From an uncultured Granulosicoccaceae bacterium (lineage in GTDB: Bacteria; Pseudomonadota; Gammaproteobacteria; CALCKW01), in assembly GCA_937965695.1 (NCBI GenBank), contig CALCKW010000021.1, positions 1 to 64,000 of the forward strand: a DNA stretch of 64,000 nt, written 5' to 3'. Shown here one piece after another: positions 46,212 through 54,467 of this stretch. Position numbers and translations under genes: made by a program. The notes beneath the pieces are model-generated. The model did no database searches. It saw nothing but the letters and a program-made list of their open reading frames with translations, and was not told the DNA's origin. How positions within the stretch are numbered: the first letter of the stretch is position 1; every line of letters starts with the position of its first letter.

Positions 46212-47191
46212 GCGACTTCCGACCAGATTCCTAGCACTTTACTAAATCGACCTGAATGCTGTCTTATCGGTGTCAAGCGTTTTAGACAGGGAAGAATTAA
46301 ATCATACCGCCCTTCCAGAAAGGCACATTCAGCTAAGTAGGGTAGTACTTCATCATGGCTTTGACCGCGTTGTATCGCCATTTCAAAATCACTTCGTGCC
46401 GCTGCTAATTGATTGAGTTTCAACCGAATTCTGCCGCGCTGAAAATACAATTCTGGAGGGGCGTCGATAGCATGCATTGCGCGGTGAAGGTGCGCGTTTG
46501 CTCGTTCTAGAAATCCATCCACAGCGCCAGGATCAGCGAGTCCCTGGTAGGCTAGTTCCCAGAGTTGAGAAGCGGCTTCCGCTTGAACTTGAGTATCATT
46601 AAGTGAGTCAGGGTTGCTGTCCATAATTTCGAGTAGACTCCCGATCTCAAAATAGACGCCGGTGTTGCGACTTTCCAAAAGCTCAAAGGCTGTTTTTCGT
46701 ACCAGCTCGGACTTGTCATTCAAAGCAGCATGCAGAATAGGCCTGGCAGCTCGTGGGCCTAGCTCACTGGTTTTGTTTAGTGCGTTTAGCCGCGCTTCCG
46801 CGTCACCACTATGTTTTACGAGAGCGCTTAATGCCGTAGTGCTCAAATGCTTTTTGTTTAAATTCTGGTGATTCAGTTTAGGCGGTTGCACTGTGTACCA
46901 CAGTTCCGTGGATGATTCTGTTTCTCGACCTGTGTTACTGGTCAAAATGGAATAGACAAGTGGGCCAACGAGTGGCAATAGAAAAGAAAGACAAAATAAT
47001 GCGAATCTACCTGTGCCCGCATAAATTTTGTGTAGACGTTCAGGTGCTCCCATAGAAAAACAAGTAGCTGCAATAAGGTGAAGTAGTAGTGCAAGCATTG
47101 CGTCACTGGTGGAGCTTGGATTTCCGATTAGCCAAAGCGCTGCGAGAAGCTCTAGGCATAGGCCGAAAAATACTATATATCTTTTACTCAT
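46208..47191 (-). CDS. PelE-like membrane protein with HEAT/TPR-type repeats
   Basis: 327 residues. Two N-terminal helix pairs (YIVFFGLCLELLAALWLIG and FALFCLSFLLPLVGPLVYSI) are followed by a soluble repeat region: EARLNALNKTSELGPRAARPILHAALNDKSELVR (HEAT-like) and PPELYFQRGRIRLKLNQLAAARSDFEMAI (TPR-like). This layout and its position between pelD and pelF match PelE, which scaffolds the Pel synthase complex with PelD. ATG 47191 overlaps the pelD-like stop; a TTG at 47200 is a weaker alternative. Confidence 0.78.
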   Translation of the reverse strand: MSKRYIVFFGLCLELLAALWLIGNPSSTSDAMLALLLHLIAATCFSMGAPERLHKIYAGTGRFALFCLSFLLPLVGPLVYSILTSNTGRETESSTELWYTVQPPKLNHQNLNKKHLSTTALSALVKHSGDAEARLNALNKTSELGPRAARPILHAALNDKSELVRKTAFELLESRNTGVYFEIGSLLEIMDSNPDSLNDTQVQAEAASQLWELAYQGLADPGAVDGFLERANAHLHRAMHAIDAPPELYFQRGRIRLKLNQLAAARSDFEMAIQRGQSHDEVLPYLAECAFLEGRYDLILPCLKRLTPIRQHSGRFSKVLGIWSEVA

Positions 47192-48533
47192 GACTGCCAA
47201 GATTCATTTGCTGTAATAAAACTGCAGGCTTGTCTCTTGGGGCAATCGAGTGAACTTTACTATCGCTGATGTTGGCGTTCAGTTCCACGGCATGTCGAGT
47301 GCTCAGCATTTGCTGTAGTCTTTGTACCATGGCATCAAACTCACTGCGATCGGTGAGTGAGCAAAGCAAGGTCAATCGTTCGGAGTCACCGATGGTTTCT
47401 AGCAATGAGTGGTCTAGCCCGCGGATATTGTCGCGAACAAAAACTGCAGCGTTGCTGGCTACCTGCGTCGGTTTAAAAGTCCATTGCACTAGTGTCGCCG
47501 GCAGAGCGAAAGAGGTGGCATCTTCGCAAGCCCGTTTTACCGTATGCTCAAATACCTGTCGATTGTCAGAGCCGCCAATACGTTCAGTCGTCGATATCAT
47601 ATGCCCTAGGTGAGCCGCTAAAACGGCCATTAGAGCGAGGTTGTCTCTATTGAATGACAGAAAAGGAACTTTATGTACGCAAACAATTGCCCGTACCCTT
47701 TGGTCATTGTCGACAATGGGGGCAACTGCTAGGGGGCCTTTTTGCTCCAATGCCGCGCGCACGTCAGTCACTGCTAACATTTTTCGCTGAGCAATAGCTT
47801 CTGATATTAGTATTCCATCTTGTTGTAGCGGAGGAGGCTCACCAATCTCAGCAGCTGTTTTGGGGATGACTTTGTCATCAATGTTCACCATGTAAAGTGA
47901 AGCACTTTGCACCCATGTCAGACTGTCGAATTGCAGCAACATCTCTTGACCGCGGCTGGCGAGCGGCAGTTCTTGATTGGCGCTGGCGATCAAAGATGCG
48001 TGCAACCTTTGCAATGATTCTCTCAGCGTGTCGACACCGCCTACCACGCGTTGTTCTAAGCGAGCGTGGGAGAGCTGTAAGAGATGGTGGCTCTGGGTTA
48101 CTTCGTCAAGGAGTTGCGCGTCATGCTGTCTAGCAGCGATATTAGCCAGTTGGCTCTCGCGACAAAGATCACTAAAGTAGCCGCACAAAAGTGAGATCAA
48201 GACTGGGCCAAGATATTCTATAGCCAGCGGATCAGGAGTTTGTTTCAACGAGATTTGCAGTAAATTGCAAAAAAGTATCCAGCTAAGACAACCGAGAACG
48301 GCGGTTGTACTCCCGTATCTTAGGGCGAGGAATGCGAGAGGGACGGCAGACAGAGCAGGCCATTCGCTAAAGATGTTTGACGCGATAAAAAGTACTGAGG
48401 CAAGGGCCGCGAACAATAGGACTTCCAACCAAGCGCCAGGTGATAATCCATGTCGCGTGCCTTTTTCGTCCCAGCTATGACCAACTCGTCGATTGCTGCC
48501 TATTTGAATTGCGCCCATTCTCATCCGCTGCAT
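47184..48533 (-). CDS. PelD-like c-di-GMP receptor with GAF domain
   Basis: 449 residues. Four N-terminal membrane helices (about 33-125) are followed by a coiled linker (145-185), a GAF domain (about 190-315) and a degenerate GGDEF domain. In P. aeruginosa PelD, c-di-GMP is bound by R161, R367, D370 and R402. The matching residues here are R162, R371 and D374 in IRGLDHSLL, and R405 in VQRLQQML, so sensing is probably intact. No GGDEF active-site sequence remains, so it is a receptor and not a cyclase. It is first in the minus-strand D-E-F-G operon. No pelA, pelB or pelC lies upstream; the next gene is divergent. Confidence 0.85.
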   Translation of the reverse strand: MQRMRMGAIQIGSNRRVGHSWDEKGTRHGLSPGAWLEVLLFAALASVLFIASNIFSEWPALSAVPLAFLALRYGSTTAVLGCLSWILFCNLLQISLKQTPDPLAIEYLGPVLISLLCGYFSDLCRESQLANIAARQHDAQLLDEVTQSHHLLQLSHARLEQRVVGGVDTLRESLQRLHASLIASANQELPLASRGQEMLLQFDSLTWVQSASLYMVNIDDKVIPKTAAEIGEPPPLQQDGILISEAIAQRKMLAVTDVRAALEQKGPLAVAPIVDNDQRVRAIVCVHKVPFLSFNRDNLALMAVLAAHLGHMISTTERIGGSDNRQVFEHTVKRACEDATSFALPATLVQWTFKPTQVASNAAVFVRDNIRGLDHSLLETIGDSERLTLLCSLTDRSEFDAMVQRLQQMLSTRHAVELNANISDSKVHSIAPRDKPAVLLQQMNLGSHE

Positions 48534-48740
48534 TTGCTTTACGAATCGCTTTAATTTCTGATTTTGAAGTAAAGACGTAGTTACAACTCTGTTAGCGGCT
48601 GATTGTGAAGCGGCTTTGACCGGATTTTTGGCGGCACTTTGAGTGGTGAAGGCGAGAAAAGCATGGCGGGTTTGGCTTGCGTGGACTAAAACTTAAGGTT
48701 GTTTCAGACTTAATTCGAAGATAACTGTCGATTTACAAAT

Positions 48741-49499
48741 ATGAACACGCTTGAAAAGGGCCTTGTACAGGGTAAATCGATGCAACTACGTCCAAGAACA
48801 TGGCTGGGTTTAGCTGCATGGTTACTAGCTTTAGTCGGTTGGATTGCATGGTCGCAATGGTTGCCGCCGCTATTGGCGGTGCCTGTAGCTATTGCCGTTG
48901 CAGGGGCTTCTGCTTTGGTATGCGTGGGGAGTGCAGAGCTAACTAGTGCGGTTCAAGTCGTTCGTATGAGCTTTAAAACCGGGCTGCGCGACCCTCGAGA
49001 AACTTTAGAGACCATAATGGTTTTATCCGAACATTCTCGCCGAAACGGAATTACGGGACTGGCGGATGTAGAGACGAATTGGTTGCCGCTGGCAAAAGCC
49101 TGTCATTTAGTCGCTACTGCGGCGAACGATAGCCAGATCCGCCAAGAAGCACAGGTCGCCGCTGAAGCCGCTAGGCAGCGCTATGACGGCGCAATATTGT
49201 CCTTGAGCCTTTCTAGTATTTGCGTAATCGTCACGGGTGCATGTTTATTTGTGTTAAGTAAACTTGGCGGAAGCACACCTGCCTTAGTGGGGTGGGCGGC
49301 TCTAGCTGCCTCGCTGCTAGTCGTAGCTGTTGCTTTATTGCCGGCATTGGCGAGGCTGGCTGTGGCACGAAGTCGCGAGCTGGTTTGTTTGTTTATCGCC
49401 TATGAAGGCGCTGTTAATATTTTGCACGACAACAATATGGAGTCGGTGTACAGAGAGCTAGGGGCCTATGTACCTGGCGGCATACAAGCGAATAGTTGA
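48741..49499 (+). CDS. MotA-like membrane protein, degenerate, no MotB partner
   Basis: 252 residues with two N-terminal helices (20-64), a cytoplasmic loop (75-150) and two further helices (152-172, 180-205). RDPRETLETIMVLSEHSRRNGITGLADVETN and the ending AYEGAVNILHDNNMESVYRELGAYVP match the MotA/PomA layout. The stator helix prolines and glycines needed for ion flow in MotA (the FPAFG and GT-type sequences) are absent from AILSLSLSSICVIVTG. No MotB-like plug protein follows. It is probably not a flagellar stator. It is divergent from the pelD-like gene (207-bp gap) and followed by a PilZ gene. ATG 48780 is an alternative start. Confidence 0.65.
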   Translation: MNTLEKGLVQGKSMQLRPRTWLGLAAWLLALVGWIAWSQWLPPLLAVPVAIAVAGASALVCVGSAELTSAVQVVRMSFKTGLRDPRETLETIMVLSEHSRRNGITGLADVETNWLPLAKACHLVATAANDSQIRQEAQVAAEAARQRYDGAILSLSLSSICVIVTGACLFVLSKLGGSTPALVGWAALAASLLVVAVALLPALARLAVARSRELVCLFIAYEGAVNILHDNNMESVYRELGAYVPGGIQANS

Positions 49500-49607
49500 G
49501 ATATTATTCAAATAAAGGCATCTTGGGTTTCAACAGTTAGTGTGGTTACTCTGGGCACAGGCAAATTATCGTTCTAAGATTCAGTCATCCGTTCCTGACG
49601 CGAATGA

Positions 49608-50048
49608 GTGAACAGTCTACAAAGTAAGAGAATTGTTGAGTTATTTGATATGGGATTAATTTTTACACGTGATGAAGCTAGCGCTATTAAAATTCGCATA
49701 GCTGATGGCTCAAATCGCGGTGCCTATCGCGTCGTGCCTGATCGTGATGACCCTGTCTTGCTGCAAATCGAAGGCAATTTGGTTCGAATCTTGGACATCA
49801 GCGCAGGAGGCTTTTCGTGCCTTGCCGACGCGTTAACGGAAGGTATGCGCTATCGCGTCAAACTCAATCTCCCCGATTACCCCGAAGAGATTGAAGCGTA
49901 TGCCGATGTAGTGACTATTGAAGAAACGGGGATCGGCCGGTGCCAATTTTGTGATTTAGACGAGTTGCAACAAGATTGGCTGCACCGCTATGTCCTTGTT
50001 CGTCAGAAACGCGCGATAAAGGCCACTCGAACAAACGAATTTGATTGA
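49608..50048 (+). CDS. PilZ domain protein
   Basis: 146 residues from a GTG; the start is uncertain (ATG 49650 is possible). The c-di-GMP motifs are both intact: RxxxR at 37-41 (RGAYR) and DISAGG at 63-68. MRYRVKLNLPD and IGRCQFCDLDELQQDWLHRYVLVRQKRAI complete the PilZ barrel and helix. It is a stand-alone c-di-GMP effector. It sits 108 bp after the MotA-like gene and opposite the pelD-like operon, which suggests shared c-di-GMP control. Partner unknown. Confidence 0.85.
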   Translation: MNSLQSKRIVELFDMGLIFTRDEASAIKIRIADGSNRGAYRVVPDRDDPVLLQIEGNLVRILDISAGGFSCLADALTEGMRYRVKLNLPDYPEEIEAYADVVTIEETGIGRCQFCDLDELQQDWLHRYVLVRQKRAIKATRTNEFD

Positions 50049-50100
50049 ATGGCGGAGGTTGTGCTGGCCTGTAGCGCCTCAACGGTAAATACTTTCTGAA

Positions 50101-51246
50101 ATGCCATCCATGAATAACCATCGCGCTGAGGCCAACGGTCCGTTAGCTATCTACAACGCAGAACTCGCCAACGGCAATTTGAGTGCAGACCCAGCTCAAG
50201 CCAAGCTAATGTTGAGTTTCCAGCGCTTGTACATGGACTTGACAACCACCACGAGTGTTAAGTCACTGCGTTCAGCGAGTGTGCTGCAGCGACTGCTGGG
50301 CAAAATTTCGTCTCCGACATCAATAGCTCCTCCCCTGGGTTTGTATGTCTGGGGGGGTGTCGGCCGTGGAAAGACACATCTGACTGATATGTTTTTCGAA
50401 TCTTTGCCAATGCAGAAGAAGATAAGGCTGCACTACCATCGCTTTATGCAGAGAGTTCATCATCAGTTGCGAGATCTTGGGGATGTTGAAGGTCCACTTG
50501 AACGAATCGCAGACTCTTTGGCGAAAGAAGCGAAAGTAATTTGTTTGGACGAAATGCACATCAATGACATAACCGACGCGATGTTGATGCATGGTTTGTT
50601 GAATCGATTGTTTGAACGCGGCGTGGCCTTGGTCACCACGTCAAATGTACCTCCGACCGGTCTCTATCGCGATGGCTTGCAACGCGAGCGATTTTTGGCA
50701 GCGATTGCACTAATGGAGCAACACTGCGAAGTATTGGAATTAGCCACTGATACAGACTACCGACTGAGGACACTTAGCCAAGCAAAAATATATCATGTAC
50801 CCGTCGATCATCGAGGTGAGCAGCAGCTGGCAAAAAGTTTCTCTCAACTTGTACCAACAGCGGTTGTGGGGACAAATACTCTTGATATAAACCAGCGGGC
50901 TATGATCGTGCAAGCCATCGGTGAAGGAGTGGTTTGGTTTTCTTTTGAGGAGTTGTGCGAAACCGCTCGATCAAAAGACGACTACATTGAATTGGCCCGC
51001 GAGTTCCACACCATCCTGATAAGTGGCGTGCCGCAATTCGGCCAAGATGATGGGGATGCGGCTCGACGATTTGTAAATTTAATCGATGAGTTCTATGACC
51101 GCAATGTCAAACTGATAGTAACTGCTGCAGTGGAACCTGAGCAGTTGTATGCGGGTAAGCGGTTAGCGTTCGAATTCGAAAGAACCGCAAGTCGATTGCG
51201 TGAAATGCGTAGTCACGACTACCTAGCACAACCGCATCACCCTTAA
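50101..51246 (+). CDS. zapE: Cell division protein ZapE (AFG1-type ATPase)
   Basis: 381 residues. Walker A is in GLYVWGGVGRGKTHLTDMFF, and Walker B in VICLDEMHINDITDAM. KIRLHYHRFMQRVHHQL, VTTSNVPPTGLYRDGLQRERFL and the ending FEFERTASRLREMRS are family hallmarks. ZapE is a cytoplasmic ATPase linked to Z-ring constriction and to growth at low oxygen. It could be cotranscribed with the PilZ gene 52 bp upstream, but the functions differ. Confidence 0.95.
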   Translation: MPSMNNHRAEANGPLAIYNAELANGNLSADPAQAKLMLSFQRLYMDLTTTTSVKSLRSASVLQRLLGKISSPTSIAPPLGLYVWGGVGRGKTHLTDMFFESLPMQKKIRLHYHRFMQRVHHQLRDLGDVEGPLERIADSLAKEAKVICLDEMHINDITDAMLMHGLLNRLFERGVALVTTSNVPPTGLYRDGLQRERFLAAIALMEQHCEVLELATDTDYRLRTLSQAKIYHVPVDHRGEQQLAKSFSQLVPTAVVGTNTLDINQRAMIVQAIGEGVVWFSFEELCETARSKDDYIELAREFHTILISGVPQFGQDDGDAARRFVNLIDEFYDRNVKLIVTAAVEPEQLYAGKRLAFEFERTASRLREMRSHDYLAQPHHP

Positions 51247-51285
51247 TTTAGGCATCTGGGCTTTAAGCAAAGACTTAAATAGCGC

Positions 51286-51328
51286 AAAAAAACGAAGCTA
51301 CAGAAATAGGTATCTCTGCAACTTCGCT
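51286..51328 (-). terminator. Terminator of the leftward soxXYZA operon
   Basis: Read on the minus strand, AGCGAAGTTGCAGAGATA pairs with TATTTCTGTAGCTTCG (a few mismatches) and is followed by seven T. It lies 34 bp past the soxA stop and also after the convergent zapE. Confidence 0.8.
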
Positions 51329-51361
51329 CTTATAGCGGTAAAGACCGAGCTCGTACAAAAG

Positions 51362-52231
51362 CTAGTTTCTAACAGACGGCGTCTCTACACTCAAGCCTTG
51401 ACCACGATTAGCGGTGTAAACCTCAAGAGCAATAAACTCGTCAGAGCCGCGCTTGTATGGCGTCGCTCGAATATTGTCCATGCAGCCTTTGAAGCGACGA
51501 TGAATTGATCCGAGACCTCCCCACTTAAGACGGTAAACGGGGAATCCATTAGTCTGCCCTTGACTCAAATGATCTGCTCGGATCATCTTGCCAAAATTCC
51601 CCCCGTGACAGTTGGCACAGGACAGATTTAGTTGTCCTACACGAGTATTGTATAAGTCTTCGCCTTTGTCGTGCCAATCCTGCATTTCACCTTTTTCAAG
51701 GTCTAGTGCCACCGGCATCCCTCGAGATTGCAGTCCAACATACGCTGTCATAGCCAGCATATCTTGAGCCTCCCACTTCCATTTCTCGGCACCCATTTGT
51801 TCTTCGCGACAGGCGTTTATTTGAGTTTCCATTGTATGTGGTTTGCCAAGGCTATCACTCCAGCTCGGCATTTTTGCACGTACACCTGCCATGCTCTCTG
51901 CGGCGTCATTGTGGCAACTTGAGCAGCTCTTGCCTGCACTGCCATCAACGGTGTTCCATAACTCCTCGCCTGTGTCGACAGCCGTAAAAGCAGGGTTTTC
52001 GAAGTCATCGGCTTGAAGCGCTTGAGTTTCGATACTGCGGAAGCGCCAGCCAGAATAAAGGTGGGGCAATGGATTGCCTGCTGCAGCTTTGGTGTCAGTG
52101 GAGATCGTTTCGCCTTCGATAATCAATTGATTCTCATCAGGGCCAGCGAAGGCGACTGAGCTAAAGCTCAGCGCAAGAGTAGGAAGCAGCAATGCTCTAC
52201 CAACCAGTCGTGATGCGCTTTTAATTTGCAT
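51362..52231 (-). CDS. soxA: Sulfur-oxidation cytochrome SoxA (diheme)
   Basis: 289 residues with a signal peptide ending in VAFA. Heme 1 is bound at CSSCH (C103, C106, H107), heme 2 at CANCH (C205, C208, H209). Cys ligands C141 (INACREE) and C250 (RRFKGCMDN) are the axial thiolates; the second is the one carrying the persulfide in characterised SoxAX. With SoxX it links thiosulfate to the SoxY carrier. ATG 52231 with GAGGAT upstream was chosen over a TTG at 52264. It is the last gene of the soxX-Y-Z-A operon. Confidence 0.95.
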   Translation of the reverse strand: MQIKSASRLVGRALLLPTLALSFSSVAFAGPDENQLIIEGETISTDTKAAAGNPLPHLYSGWRFRSIETQALQADDFENPAFTAVDTGEELWNTVDGSAGKSCSSCHNDAAESMAGVRAKMPSWSDSLGKPHTMETQINACREEQMGAEKWKWEAQDMLAMTAYVGLQSRGMPVALDLEKGEMQDWHDKGEDLYNTRVGQLNLSCANCHGGNFGKMIRADHLSQGQTNGFPVYRLKWGGLGSIHRRFKGCMDNIRATPYKRGSDEFIALEVYTANRGQGLSVETPSVRN

Positions 52232-52273
52232 GCTTTGTTTATCCTCGGATGTAATTCGTGCCAAAGGCTCCGC

Positions 52274-52600
52274 TTAGCTAACTGCGATCGATTTTTTGGC
52301 TTCGTAAACTGAGCCATCATCGTCAGTCCATGTAAAGTGGAACTCACCACTCTCCTGTACTTTGACACTGAAAGATAAAAAAGGATTTGCAGAAGTGCCC
52401 GGCTGGATCTGAGCCTCAAAGACTGTTTTTCCTGCAAAATCAACTTTAAAGTGATTGATAATTTTACGCGGGATGACTTTGCCTTCTTTGTCTTTGCGCT
52501 GTCCGGATTCCATCTTGTGTTTGATCAGCGTTTTGATCGTGATGACATCACCTGCAGAGGCCGTTTTGGGGACTTTGACCCTAGGTTTGATTTTAGCCAT
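52274..52600 (-). CDS. soxZ: Sulfur carrier complex subunit SoxZ
   Basis: 108 residues with no signal; exported with SoxY. An all-beta protein: VKVPKTASAGDVITIKTLIKH, IPRKIINHFKVDFAGK, and GEFHFTWTDDDGSVYEAKK. It forms the SoxYZ carrier to which sulfur intermediates are bound. GGAGAAAT precedes the ATG. It is 26 bp downstream of soxY. Confidence 0.96.
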   Translation of the reverse strand: MAKIKPRVKVPKTASAGDVITIKTLIKHKMESGQRKDKEGKVIPRKIINHFKVDFAGKTVFEAQIQPGTSANPFLSFSVKVQESGEFHFTWTDDDGSVYEAKKSIAVS

Positions 52601-52626
52601 GTTGTTATTTCTCCTGGGTTATCTGC

Positions 52627-53082
52627 TTAGCCGCCACAGCCGCCAATAGTGACTTTTACTGATTTTGTCGTCATGAAGACGCTGCCATCACTCATTTTGG
52701 CAACAGCAATCACATCTTGGGTCTTAGCAAGACGGATGCGTGTGGAAGCCTGTGCGCTACCGCTCATTGGCGAAAATTTAAGAGTGGCCAAACCAGGTGC
52801 TGGATTGCCATCAGCGAGTAGCATGACTTCAGCGACGTAGTCGTCGTCGGTCATAGGGCTGTCAACGCTGATTTCTATAGGAACGGTATTGCCGTTTTCT
52901 GCGATTTCAGGGGCAGTTAAAGTTATCTTTCCCTCACCGGGTTCTACGCCACCGGTGAAAGTTGAGATTGCTTCTTGTGAAAGGTCACTTGCCGCAAATG
53001 CAACACTGGGAAGTACACCCATTGTTGCACCTGCAGTGGCACTGACACCAGCCACGATAAATTGACGACGATTAAAACTCAT
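52627..53082 (-). CDS. soxY: Sulfur carrier protein SoxY
   Basis: 151 residues. A Tat-type start (MSFNRRQFIVAGVSATAGATM) exports the folded YZ complex. The C terminus is GGCGG, with C149 as the swinging-arm cysteine that carries thiosulfonate and polysulfide intermediates. The domain is immunoglobulin-like, with EIAENGNTVPIEISVDSPM. AGGA precedes the ATG. Confidence 0.97.
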   Translation of the reverse strand: MSFNRRQFIVAGVSATAGATMGVLPSVAFAASDLSQEAISTFTGGVEPGEGKITLTAPEIAENGNTVPIEISVDSPMTDDDYVAEVMLLADGNPAPGLATLKFSPMSGSAQASTRIRLAKTQDVIAVAKMSDGSVFMTTKSVKVTIGGCGG

Positions 53083-53148
53083 GGTGCTGTTCCTCGAATT
53101 TTGGCGCAGTAGCGCTTCCCACCCTACTGCTAAATTTGTTGTCTAAAG

Positions 53149-53607
53149 TTATTTGAAAGTGGTCAGATAGGCGACGACGTCTTCAACCTGTTGGGCGGTT
53201 AAGATAGTCTTTCCTTTGAATTTTTCTGCAACACGTGCACCTTGCTCATTACTGTAAAAACCGGGCATCACTGTGCGTTCGCTGAAAACTTTTTTTGCAT
53301 TGATGACAAGAGTACGCAAAAGCCCTTCTGGGTAGCGCGAGGCTACTCCGTCCAAACTCGGGCCAACTTCACCGTGGAAAAGCTGATCAGATTGATCTGA
53401 TGCAGCATGGCAAGCTAAGCAGTTGCCCAATTTTCTATTGGCAAAAACTTTGCGACCCTCTGTCGGATCACCGGCTTTTCCAGTAAGGGATTCGTTTACT
53501 TGCATACTGCCGTCAAACGGCACGTCGTCTGGGCTGATGTCTGCGACAGACACCGCGCTGAGCATCGTGAGCGCAATCGCCAGAGAAAGGTATTTAGTTG
53601 GCTTCAT
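53149..53607 (-). CDS. soxX: Sulfur-oxidation cytochrome SoxX
   Basis: 152 residues from ATG 53607, which has GAGGAGG upstream; the frame extends further but without a signal. The signal ends in VSVA. Heme is at CLACH (C63, C66, H67), with Met in RTVMPGFYSN as likely axial ligand. GEVGPSLDGVASRYPEG is typical. It partners SoxA in the SoxAX cytochrome, first gene of soxXYZA. A candidate persulfide-responsive operator lies about 60 bp upstream. Confidence 0.95.
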   Translation of the reverse strand: MKPTKYLSLAIALTMLSAVSVADISPDDVPFDGSMQVNESLTGKAGDPTEGRKVFANRKLGNCLACHAASDQSDQLFHGEVGPSLDGVASRYPEGLLRTLVINAKKVFSERTVMPGFYSNEQGARVAEKFKGKTILTAQQVEDVVAYLTTFK

Positions 53608-53664
53608 CGTTCCTCCTCGGTTCATTGCTATCGTAAAGTGCACAATGCACAATAGCAACATCAA

Positions 53665-53680
53665 ATTCATATTATTGAAT
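53665..53680. promoter_or_regulatory. ATTC-N8-GAAT operator candidate upstream of soxX
   Basis: ATTCATATTATTGAAT is an exact ATTC-N8-GAAT palindrome, about 58 bp upstream of the soxX start. This is, from memory, the consensus bound by the persulfide sensor SqrR and close to that of BigR. The window encodes a SqrR-like ArsR protein 1.2 kb away. Confidence 0.65.
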
Positions 53681-53783
53681 AATAAGTCATGGTGAATTTG
53701 GAATTATTGATCCATCCGTCGAGTAGAAGGGTTGACTGGGTTAAGTCGAAGGTGTTGTTTATCCTTTGATGTTGTCAGAGTGC

Positions 53784-54344
53784 TTAAGAGCTTTCATTAC
53801 TGATTCTGAGCTGGTGAAACTCTTCAAAAGTCATTTTACTTTCGTAACCACGCTCTACAACCCAGTGTAATAGGCTTAGTGTTAACTCTTTATTGGCGGC
53901 ACCTGGCATTAATGCGACTGCCTGTTCGCCCGCACTTTTTCTCTCGTCGCTTTGCTCTGGGAGAAAAAGCACTGATGGTGTGAACTTGAGGCCCCATTTC
54001 TGCGCTGATTCGCTTTCGGTTAGCACATCCCCATCGAGATCGGTTACTTCTTCTGCGCCGAAAAGGTTGTATTGCACAACGATGTAATGGCTCTCTATAT
54101 AAGCCACAATCTCAGGGTCCACCCAGACAGTCTCGTGCATTTTCTTGCAAAAAGGGCAGCCGCGCTGCTCAACCATAATCGCTAAGCGCTTGTTCTGCTC
54201 ACGTGCAAAGTCAATGTCTTCACCGATGTCTTTGAAAGTCGCCTCAAACCAAGGCTGTTTGTGGAGCCCGTCATCTCCGATCTCACTGGCTAACGCCGGG
54301 TGAGGGAGAAAACTGATGAACAGTATCAGGATGAAAACTTTCAT
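53784..54344 (-). CDS. Thioredoxin-like periplasmic protein (SoxW-like)
   Basis: 186 residues with a signal ending in PALAS. The redox pair C63-x-x-C66 (RGCPFCKKMHE) is followed by VDPEIVAYIESHYIVVQYNLFG and KFTPSVLFLPE with the cis-Pro. SoxW-type proteins keep Sox cysteines reduced in the periplasm. It faces away from a second thioredoxin-fold gene across a 123-bp gap that holds a likely shared operator. Confidence 0.88.
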   Translation of the reverse strand: MKVFILILFISFLPHPALASEIGDDGLHKQPWFEATFKDIGEDIDFAREQNKRLAIMVEQRGCPFCKKMHETVWVDPEIVAYIESHYIVVQYNLFGAEEVTDLDGDVLTESESAQKWGLKFTPSVLFLPEQSDERKSAGEQAVALMPGAANKELTLSLLHWVVERGYESKMTFEEFHQLRISNESS

Positions 54345-54404
54345 GGCTGTACCTCTAGTGGCGAGCAGCTAAAGTGTTGCTAGAAGATCGGTTCTGATTT
54401 TTAC

Positions 54405-54420
54405 ATTCAATAATGATAAT
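54405..54420. promoter_or_regulatory. Second, imperfect ATTC-N8-(T)AAT operator candidate
   Basis: ATTCAATAATGATAAT shares ATTCAATAAT with the reverse complement of the soxX site and matches it at 13 of 16 positions. It sits between the divergent thioredoxin genes, 63 bp before soxS. Confidence 0.5.
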
Positions 54421-54467
54421 ATAAACAGGATACAAGAAGGTCAAATAGACGGGTCTGCGGGGAATTT

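Noticed and set aside
48741-49499. Call as a true flagellar stator MotA
   Set aside because: No MotB, no flagellar genes and no conducting-helix residues; kept only as MotA-like.
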